Source: Nitrososphaerales archaeon
GTDB taxonomy: Archaea; Thermoproteota; Nitrososphaeria; Conexivisphaerales; UBA164
Assembly (NCBI GenBank): GCA_023256405.1
Contig: JAGDXK010000004.1
Location: 9,308-14,658, forward strand
Reading direction: 5' to 3'
Length of the DNA stretch: 5,351 nucleotides
A program made the position numbers and the translations under genes. Numbering within the stretch: the first letter of the stretch is position 1; the number at the start of each line of letters is the position of its first letter. Below, in pieces: positions 1 to 4,649 of this stretch. The notes below the pieces were generated by a model. That model saw only the letters and a program-made list of their open reading frames with translations, was not told the origin of the DNA and did no database searches.

Positions 1-1043
1 GCTACTTTGAAATGTCCAAGGAAAGAAAGACCGATCTGCCAATATCCGTGATTATCGGGGCCCATCCAATTTATTATTTGCTTGCAGCGGCAAGAATCGA
101 AAACGAATATCTAAAAATAAAAGGCGTAGTTAACGATCATCTGATAAAGGGTCTAACCAACGACATCCCTATACCTGCAAGCTCTGAAATAGTGCTGGAG
201 GGAAAAATAAAGTGGAACGAATTCTACAAAGAAGGCCCCTTCACCGAGTACACCGGTTACATATCTAACAGATCCACAAACAATTACGCGGTCATAGATG
301 CGATAATGATGAAGAAGAATCCTATCTACCTGGAGATAAATCCCTCAAACTCCAAGGAGCACATAATACTTTCAAGCATTGCCAAGGAGCCTCTCATTCT
401 TGAAACGGTAAGTAGCTTTTATCAGACTTCCTCCAGCTACGCTCTTGAGTGGCCTTTAAAGGGCGTGCACTACGTTCTTTTCGGTAAAATTCTCAAGCCG
501 CAGAAGGGCGAGGCCATGCAGCTTGCGCTTCTTCTTCTCGGGGTGGATCACTATTTAAAAATCGTGATAATCTCCGAGAATGAGTCCTCTCTGAAGTTCT
601 ATGATCTTATATCCGGCGTCCTTTGCGACTACAATTATACTGTGCTAAATGAAGTGCTCTGCAACAGGCTCGATCCCTCTGCAAGTCCTGAGGGGACTAG
701 CAGCAAGCTGATCCTGCTAGTAAAGCCGCAGGGCGATCTTAAGATCATCAGTTCTGCTGATGGGGTGTACCTTGAAAGGTGCGGGAAAAGGCTCCATATC
801 GGGAGGCAGATAGATGAAAACGCCGAGGCGAACATCGTGGTGGGAAAGGATATAGACCCTCGGGACGAGGATCAGGTGCTATGGGCTCTTGCTACAAGAT
901 TTCAGCCAAAGAATGATCTCAAGGTGATCAATGGAAAGATCGTGATAAATGCCCATAGAGAGGGATTAAACACTCCAAAGCTGCCTGATGAAGTTATAAA
1001 AAAGGCTAAACATATACTCCTTCTTGCGAGAGCTCCTTCTTGA
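1..1043 (+). CDS. ubiD: UbiD-family prenylated-FMN-dependent decarboxylase (5' partial)
   Basis: UbiD enzymes reversibly decarboxylate unsaturated or aromatic acids using prenyl-FMN made by UbiX. The reading frame is open to the window edge (codons from base 3), and the ATG at 12 is probably internal: it falls just before the family's central 'PISVIIGAHP' strand, so about 100 N-terminal residues, including the family's catalytic Arg region, are missing. Numbered from that ATG, seen motifs are a PASSEIVLEG stretch (55-64), EGPFTEYTGY (74-83), whose Glu74 and Glu79 have the spacing of the catalytic Glu pair of Fdc1 (E277/E282), LDPSASPE (220-227) and the C-terminal VLWALATRFQP (289-299). Family membership is firm; the substrate is not. 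Known archaeal roles include trans-anhydromevalonate 5-phosphate decarboxylase of the modified mevalonate pathway and quinone biosynthesis. No UbiX is in view. The 3' end overlaps the convergent parB-like gene by 38 bases. Confidence 0.88.
   Translation, partial: YFEMSKERKTDLPISVIIGAHPIYYLLAAARIENEYLKIKGVVNDHLIKGLTNDIPIPASSEIVLEGKIKWNEFYKEGPFTEYTGYISNRSTNNYAVIDAIMMKKNPIYLEINPSNSKEHIILSSIAKEPLILETVSSFYQTSSSYALEWPLKGVHYVLFGKILKPQKGEAMQLALLLLGVDHYLKIVIISENESSLKFYDLISGVLCDYNYTVLNEVLCNRLDPSASPEGTSSKLILLVKPQGDLKIISSADGVYLERCGKRLHIGRQIDENAEANIVVGKDIDPRDEDQVLWALATRFQPKNDLKVINGKIVINAHREGLNTPKLPDEVIKKAKHILLLARAPS
998..1003 (-). terminator. Candidate U-rich terminator after the parB-like gene
   Basis: Six consecutive T residues on the minus strand begin two bases after the TAG stop of the parB-like gene. 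Archaeal RNA polymerase often terminates at short T-runs without a hairpin, and none is seen here. The run lies inside the ubiD coding sequence as AAAAAA, so it could simply be Lys codons. Position alone supports the call. Confidence 0.35.
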
Positions 1044-1860
1044 TGCTTGAGTACTCGTTGATGAGCTGGTCCAGAAGCTGATGAAGCTGATACCTAAAGC
1101 CGATTGCCCTTCTGTACTCCTCTGACCCCTCGTCAAGCTTGTTTATGGCCAGATCGTACTGAATCAGACAGTTTCTTGTAGACGCTATCATGGTCTTCAT
1201 AACAAGCTGGTATTTCATTCTGATATCTGCCTTTTTGATTCTGAGGTCGTTTATTCTTCTCCTCAGGGCCCTCATCCCCATCTTCTTCCTTTTAAGCTCG
1301 GTTACGAGCTCTTTCAAGGCTTCTTCATCCTTGACCTTTTCCAGCTCTGCAGCAACAAACGGCTTGAGATCCCCACGCGCTATCATTTCTTGAACTTCGC
1401 TAGGAAGCTCCAGCAGCCTGATATAGAATGAAACGTATGCGGGGGACTTGCCTATGTTTTTAGCCAGCTCGCTTATACCGCCCCATCCTCTCTTATGCAC
1501 GTAATTATAGTACGCTATTGCCTCCTCTATTGGGTTCAGGCTTTTCCTCTGCAGATTTTCAGTTATGGCTATCAGGTAAGCATCCTTGTCATTTACATCT
1601 GTTATTATTGCCTTTATGCTCTTCAAACCGATCATACTACAGGCCCTGTACCTCCTGTGACCAGCTATTAGCTGGTAAGGTTTACCCCCTTTTGGATTTC
1701 TTCTTACTATTACTGGCTCAATGAGCCCAAGCGATTTTATCGACTCAGCAAGCTCCTCAAGGCCCTCAAAGCTGCTTCTGAATACGAAAGACTCGGCATC
1801 AATATCGTCAAGAGGTATCTCAACTGGCTCCTTTGTAAGGAGCTTAACCAGATTTGACAT
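1006..1860 (-). CDS. parB: ParB/Spo0J-family DNA-binding protein, no ParA partner in view
   Basis: The 284-residue protein has the ParB N-terminal CTP-binding domain followed by a helix-turn-helix. In order: a conserved start (IPLDDI, 15-20), the SIKSLGLIEPVIVR segment (40-53), the GHRRYRA box (67-73; variant of GERRxRA), ENLQRKSLNPIEEA (101-114), and an HTH-like stretch ISELAKNIGKSPAYVSFYIR (129-148). A basic patch (191-210) and a mostly helical tail (210-284) follow, in place of a recognisable ParB leucine zipper. Bacterial ParB proteins load at parS sites and slide as CTP-dependent clamps with ParA. No ParA is encoded here, so a role as segregation factor, nucleoid organiser or transcription regulator is open. 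The ATG at 1860 is chosen because a TATA-like box is centred about 28 bases upstream, with no Shine-Dalgarno. It is divergent from the PIN gene, and possible operators lie between them. Confidence 0.88.
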   Translation of the reverse strand: MSNLVKLLTKEPVEIPLDDIDAESFVFRSSFEGLEELAESIKSLGLIEPVIVRRNPKGGKPYQLIAGHRRYRACSMIGLKSIKAIITDVNDKDAYLIAITENLQRKSLNPIEEAIAYYNYVHKRGWGGISELAKNIGKSPAYVSFYIRLLELPSEVQEMIARGDLKPFVAAELEKVKDEEALKELVTELKRKKMGMRALRRRINDLRIKKADIRMKYQLVMKTMIASTRNCLIQYDLAINKLDEGSEEYRRAIGFRYQLHQLLDQLINEYSSIKKELSQEGVYV

Positions 1861-1884
1861 CCTGTAAATACTGACGAACTTTAG

Positions 1885-1892
1885 AAATATAA
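1885..1892 (-). promoter_or_regulatory. TATA-box candidate for the parB-like gene
   Basis: Minus-strand TTATATTT is centred about 28 bases upstream of the ATG at 1860. That spacing puts the expected archaeal transcription start at or very near the start codon, which predicts a leaderless mRNA. No Shine-Dalgarno motif precedes the ATG. Confidence 0.55.
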
Positions 1893-1900
1893 TCGAATGT

Positions 1901-1919
1901 TGTAGACGGCCTTTCTACA
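1901..1919. promoter_or_regulatory. Inverted repeat TGTAGA-N7-TCTACA, candidate operator
   Basis: Two perfect 6-base arms (1901-1906 and 1914-1919) are separated by seven bases. The element sits just upstream of the parB TATA box, where the B-recognition element or an upstream regulator would lie. It pairs in position with a second repeat at 1925-1941. The structure is seen; the operator role is inferred, and the binding protein could be the adjacent ParB-like protein or another factor. Confidence 0.4.
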
Positions 1920-1924
1920 CATGC

Positions 1925-1941
1925 TTAACTGAGGATGTTAA
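1925..1941. promoter_or_regulatory. Inverted repeat TTAAC-N7-GTTAA, candidate operator
   Basis: Two perfect 5-base arms (1925-1929 and 1937-1941) flank a seven-base spacer, the same spacer length as the repeat at 1901-1919. Their centres are 23 bases apart. The right arm ends seven bases before the PIN-gene TATA box. The arms are AT-rich and short, so chance occurrence alone is possible; the shared geometry is what makes it notable. Confidence 0.35.
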
Positions 1942-1948
1942 ACAAAAC

Positions 1949-1956
1949 TATATAAG
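1949..1956 (+). promoter_or_regulatory. TATA box of the PIN-domain gene
   Basis: TATATAAG, a near-ideal archaeal TATA box, is centred about 28 bases upstream of the GTG at 1981, preceded by A-rich sequence (1941-1947) that could serve as the B-recognition element. The spacing predicts transcription starting at the GTG itself, giving a leaderless transcript. This is the strongest promoter-like match in the window. Confidence 0.7.
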
Positions 1957-1972
1957 ACTGTTCTAATTTAAA

Positions 1973-1988
1973 AAAATCACGTGATTTT
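1973..1988. promoter_or_regulatory. Perfect 16-bp palindrome with CACGTG core (parS-like)
   Basis: AAAATCACGTGATTTT is a perfect 8+8 palindrome. Its central TCACGTGA equals the central eight bases of the bacterial parS consensus (TGTTTCACGTGAAACA); the outer four bases on each side are mostly different. The dyad axis falls between 1980 and 1981, exactly at the GTG start and predicted transcription start of the PIN gene, and the nearest divergent gene encodes a ParB-family protein. A bound protein would be expected to block initiation of the PIN gene. The palindrome is seen; its binding by ParB is inferred. Confidence 0.5.
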
Positions 1989-2520
1989 ATCCATCAACGT
2001 TGTGAACGGCATCCTTGATGATAGAGATCTTAGACAATTTAAAGACAGAAGGATTATACTGTATGATACCTCATTTTTAATCAACAGAGGAGCCGACTTT
2101 ATCAAGAACCTAAACGATGTCTCTGTTATAAACGTGGTTCCGGACTTTATTTTTAGTCAGTTCAAAAAGGTTACTGACAAGGAATTTGAGGCGAACAAAC
2201 GTAATGTATCGAAAATCCTCAGAGAGCGATCCTCGCCGAATCTGATAATTCTCATGACCCCATTCAGGAATGATAACTTTAACGCTGAGGACTACATCGT
2301 CGACAAGAGATTCAGGATAATCATTTCAAAGGCCTCAACCAGAGCTAATGTAAAGAACGAGGACGGATCGTTCAAAAGAAAGGTGGATAACAAGGACGTG
2401 ATGCTGCTCACGCTATACTATCTTCTCCTCCTGAGCGGGTACGATGCGGACATCCTTACAGAGGATAGAAAGATGCACGAAGCCAAGGAGGAAATACGGA
2501 TCAAACTCTTCGGCTCCTGA
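1981..2520 (+). CDS. PIN-domain protein (putative ribonuclease)
   Basis: A 179-residue protein with a PIN-like layout: the first acidic motif in IILYDTSFLI (D29), a long variable middle, NKDVMLLTLYYLL (D139) matching the third acidic position, and DADILTEDRKMHEA (D157, D162) matching the PIN 'A-ILTxD' strand end. PIN domains usually cut RNA with Mg/Mn held by four acidic residues. At the usual second position (VVPDFIFSQFKK, 53-63) a Gln replaces the common Glu, so activity is uncertain. GTG at 1981 is chosen because an in-frame stop at 1969-1971 blocks extension and the TATA box is at leaderless spacing; a GTG at 2002 is the next alternative. No antitoxin-like small gene adjoins it, so a simple VapBC pair is not supported. 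It is divergent from the parB-like gene, and its start lies on the palindrome. Confidence 0.72.
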   Translation: MILSINVVNGILDDRDLRQFKDRRIILYDTSFLINRGADFIKNLNDVSVINVVPDFIFSQFKKVTDKEFEANKRNVSKILRERSSPNLIILMTPFRNDNFNAEDYIVDKRFRIIISKASTRANVKNEDGSFKRKVDNKDVMLLTLYYLLLLSGYDADILTEDRKMHEAKEEIRIKLFGS

Positions 2521-2533
2521 ACTCTCCTTCCGG

Positions 2534-3283
2534 TTATATGTTTTTTATGCCATCTATCTTTGCAGCGTTGAAGCTCGCATTAACTATCTGCACACTACAT
2601 CTTTTGGCGAGATCTTCCAGCATCCTTACGCCGATGAGAAGCTTTTTTCTTTTCCTATCAATTCTCCCGGCAAACTTGCTAAGGTTAGAGTACTCTCCTA
2701 TTATACTGCTGAAGTCCATTCCAAGGAGATATATCTCTGCCGCGTTAAAGGCGCACGCTATATAACAGGCCCTGTCACCATCAGTAAACCCACCATAGTT
2801 CTTAACCAGCTGAGTATCAAACGCCTGGGTTGTGCCCAAGGCCCAGACCATTTTGGGCACAAAGCTTACTACCTTATCCATGTTGTCGCCATGAGCATGA
2901 ACTATTGGGATCGAGCCGCGGTTCACCATCTTTACTTCTTCCTCGGGAAATCCATCAAGATCCGTAACGATAATATGTGGAGCGTGCCCCGTGAAACTTT
3001 GGAAAGCCAGTGAAGCGCCATCGGCAGCAAGGATTATGGAGCTGTCCAGAAGGCCGTTTTCTTGCGCTCTCTCCAGATCGCGCAAGACGTATGGGCCTGC
3101 TCCAACAACTACGGTCCTTCTGCCTTTAACTAACGATCTTACCTCCTCCTCAGCTCTTTTAACTGGCTTGGCCCTCAGAATTTCGTCAAGAATGTAAGTG
3201 GATATTATATCTCTGCGAGGGTCTATGCCCAGCTCCTTTATGACGTAAAGATAGCTTTCGAACTTATAATCCTCCAGCTTCAT
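2534..3283 (-). CDS. mptE: MptE: 6-hydroxymethyl-7,8-dihydropterin pyrophosphokinase
   Basis: This cytosolic enzyme transfers pyrophosphate from ATP to 6-hydroxymethyl-7,8-dihydropterin, a step toward tetrahydromethanopterin-type or folate-type cofactors in archaea (COG1634, unrelated to bacterial FolK). The 249-residue length fits the family. Visible conserved blocks are VVVGAGPY (58-65), AADGAS (86-91), IVTDLDG (105-111), HAHGDN (129-134), GTTQ (150-153), NYGGFTDGDRA (162-172) and GMDFSSIIGEYS (188-199); the Asp/His-rich blocks are probably the metal and nucleotide site. Its ATG overlaps the stop of the upstream alcohol dehydrogenase gene as ATGA, with no Shine-Dalgarno, so translational coupling is likely and it should share that gene's promoter. 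It converges on the PIN gene with a 13-base gap. Confidence 0.9.
   Translation of the reverse strand: MKLEDYKFESYLYVIKELGIDPRRDIISTYILDEILRAKPVKRAEEEVRSLVKGRRTVVVGAGPYVLRDLERAQENGLLDSSIILAADGASLAFQSFTGHAPHIIVTDLDGFPEEEVKMVNRGSIPIVHAHGDNMDKVVSFVPKMVWALGTTQAFDTQLVKNYGGFTDGDRACYIACAFNAAEIYLLGMDFSSIIGEYSNLSKFAGRIDRKRKKLLIGVRMLEDLAKRCSVQIVNASFNAAKIDGIKNI
2541..2546 (+). terminator. Candidate T-run terminator after the PIN gene
   Basis: Six T residues on the plus strand lie about 20 bases after the PIN-gene stop, just inside the 3' end of the convergent mptE. A T-run without a hairpin is enough for many archaeal terminators. I saw no matching T-run on the minus strand just after mptE. Confidence 0.3.
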
Positions 3284-4290
3284 GGAAGCAGTACAGCTCT
3301 TCCCACTATTTCCCCGCGCTTGAGCTTCTTTAGAACCTCGTTTGCCTCCTGCAGCTTGAACTTGGTAACTTTAAGCTTTATCAGCCCCTTTGAGGCCAGG
3401 TTGAGCACCTCCTGCATGTCCTTCCTTGAGCCGACAACGCTCCCCCTGATTACAAGCTCCTTTGGAAACCTGAAGTCATTGATATTGCCGAAGACTCCAA
3501 CAACGACGGTTGCCTGCTTCTTTGCCAGCTTGACGGCGGCATCTATTGCTCTCTGCGACGGTGAAAACACTATGACAGAGTCGGCCTTTTCATAATGATC
3601 TTCAAGGTTTGAGTAATCCCTGTTTGTCACAACAACTTTGTCGGCCCCCATTTCCTCGGCCAGCTTGGCATGTGATTCGCTTGTTGAAACCGCTATCACC
3701 TCACTTCCAAACAGCTTTGAGGTTTGAATCGCAACGTGGCCTACTCCCCCTATTCCCAGAACGTACGCCTTCTTGCCAGGACCGAGGTTTGCCAGCTTAG
3801 AGGCCCTGTAAGCAGTGACTCCTGGGCAGAAGAGCGGCGAGCTGGTCTCCGGGTCTATGTTATCGGGAACCTTATACATGTAGTCGGCCTTTCCCACGAA
3901 GTACTCAGCGTATCCTCCGTCAACCGTTTCCCCGGTTATTTGCACGCTGTTGCAGAGGTGTTCGTTGCCAGTTAAACAGTACTCGCACCTGCCACACGCA
4001 GAGTAGAGAGGCTGTGCGCCAACTATATCACCCTTCCTGAAGTTCTCTACCCCCTCTCCCAGCTCTACCACTTTGCCAATGATTTCATGACCGGGGATTA
4101 TGGGAAGCTTTGCCGGCACGCCGTATTTGACCCAGTCGCCTTCGATCATGTGCAGGTTCGAGTGACATACGCCGCATGAAATCACTCTGATAAGCACCTC
4201 GCCTCTTCTGGGCGTAGGCGTAGGATAGTCCTCGTATCTCAGAGGATCGGTCTCAGCAGGCGCCGGCTTGTGTAAAACCATAGCCTTCAT
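3280..4290 (-). CDS. Zinc-dependent medium-chain alcohol dehydrogenase
   Basis: A 336-residue MDR-superfamily oxidoreductase, full length for the family, interconverting an alcohol and its aldehyde or ketone with NAD(P). Catalytic-zinc ligands are C42 (CGVCHSN), H68-E69 (PGHE) and C155 (FCPG). The structural-zinc lobe has C99, C102, C105 and C113. The Rossmann motif GIGGVG is at 179-184. After the second Rossmann strand the residues are S202-T203-S204 rather than an acidic residue, which favours NADP. Asn45 replaces the Asp usual in CHSD. The pattern GAQPLYSACGRCEYC resembles the CAD/yeast-ADH-like branch; substrate is not predictable. The ATG at 4290 is supported by its MKAMVL start and a TATA-like box at leaderless spacing. 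It is the first gene of an operon with mptE (4-base overlap). Confidence 0.92.
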   Translation of the reverse strand: MKAMVLHKPAPAETDPLRYEDYPTPTPRRGEVLIRVISCGVCHSNLHMIEGDWVKYGVPAKLPIIPGHEIIGKVVELGEGVENFRKGDIVGAQPLYSACGRCEYCLTGNEHLCNSVQITGETVDGGYAEYFVGKADYMYKVPDNIDPETSSPLFCPGVTAYRASKLANLGPGKKAYVLGIGGVGHVAIQTSKLFGSEVIAVSTSESHAKLAEEMGADKVVVTNRDYSNLEDHYEKADSVIVFSPSQRAIDAAVKLAKKQATVVVGVFGNINDFRFPKELVIRGSVVGSRKDMQEVLNLASKGLIKLKVTKFKLQEANEVLKKLKRGEIVGRAVLLP

Positions 4291-4303
4291 ACTCGGAAAT
4301 TGG

Positions 4304-4348
4304 CTCTCAGAGTTTTTAAGCGTTTGGCACTGGTATCCGTGCTGAGAG
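4304..4348. repeat. Spaced inverted repeat CTCTCAG/CTGAGAG in a divergent promoter region
   Basis: A perfect 7-base inverted repeat (4304-4310 and 4342-4348) has a 31-base spacer. An 8-base direct repeat AGAGTTTT (4309-4316 and 4345-4352) overlaps both arms, 36 bases apart. The left arm lies between the dehydrogenase TATA box and its start; the right arm lies upstream of the RAM-gene TATA box. It could hold regulator half-sites, or be chance. The 102-base gap 4291-4392 otherwise holds only the two promoters. Confidence 0.3.
4311..4320 (-). promoter_or_regulatory. TATA-like box for the dehydrogenase-mptE operon
   Basis: Minus-strand CTTAAAAACT is centred about 25 bases upstream of the ATG at 4290, at the spacing expected for a leaderless archaeal transcript. 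No Shine-Dalgarno motif precedes the ATG. Confidence 0.5.
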
Positions 4349-4362
4349 TTTTATTAGATAAG

Positions 4363-4369
4363 CTTAATA
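4363..4369 (+). promoter_or_regulatory. TATA-like box for the RAM-domain/thiolase operon
   Basis: CTTAATA is centred 27 bases upstream of the ATG at 4393, again predicting a leaderless transcript. It resembles the CTTAAAAA box of the divergent dehydrogenase promoter. The AT-rich stretch at 4376-4384 (CATATTTTT) is too close to the ATG to be the TATA box unless the start codon lies further downstream. Confidence 0.45.
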
Positions 4370-4392
4370 GCACACCATATTTTTGAGAAATT

Positions 4393-4647
4393 ATGCTTGT
4401 CTTTGTAAGCATATTCGTGGAGTCCCCCATGATGGATAACGTGATAAAAAGCCTGAGCGAAATGGATGAAGTAGTGGGTCTCTACGAAGTAACAGGCGAG
4501 TTCGACATAATTTCATTAATAAAGTGCAGGGACATCGAGGAGTTCAGGCACATCCTTAAGGACAAAATACTCAAGATACAGGGCGTGAAAAGCACTGTAA
4601 GCGCAGTAGTACTGCATGCCCACAAGGGGAATCTTAACTCTGAATAG
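4393..4647 (+). CDS. Stand-alone Lrp/AsnC ligand-binding (RAM) domain protein
   Basis: The 84-residue protein matches only the C-terminal effector domain of Lrp/AsnC regulators: a first strand MLVFVSIFVE (1-10), a helix, VVGLYEVTGEFDIISLIKC (27-45) with the family's TGxxD turn at 34-38, a second helix, and the final strand VKSTVSAVVL (65-74). The ferredoxin-like fold normally forms dimers and octamers binding small molecules, often amino acids, at their interfaces. There is no helix-turn-helix, and none can be added because the ATG follows the promoter directly, so it cannot act as a classical repressor alone. It may be an amino-acid-sensing partner for another Lrp protein or for an enzyme. 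It is two bases upstream of a tRNA thiolase gene, which suggests cotranscription. Confidence 0.83.
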   Translation: MLVFVSIFVESPMMDNVIKSLSEMDEVVGLYEVTGEFDIISLIKCRDIEEFRHILKDKILKIQGVKSTVSAVVLHAHKGNLNSE

Positions 4648-4649
4648 AT

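Noticed and set aside
12..14. ATG at 12 as the true ubiD start
   Set aside because: The frame stays open to the window edge, and the product would start in the middle of the conserved UbiD fold, well short of the family's usual length of roughly 430-500 residues.
1981..2520. VapBC toxin-antitoxin pair
   Set aside because: No small antitoxin-like gene precedes the PIN gene; upstream is only the divergent promoter region and the ParB-like gene, which is far longer than a VapB.
2444..3013. A 189-codon open frame on the plus strand across the PIN gene end and antisense to mptE
   Set aside because: It lies antisense to strongly conserved MptE motifs and overlaps the PIN gene in another frame; the translation shows no recognisable domain and there is no promoter of its own.
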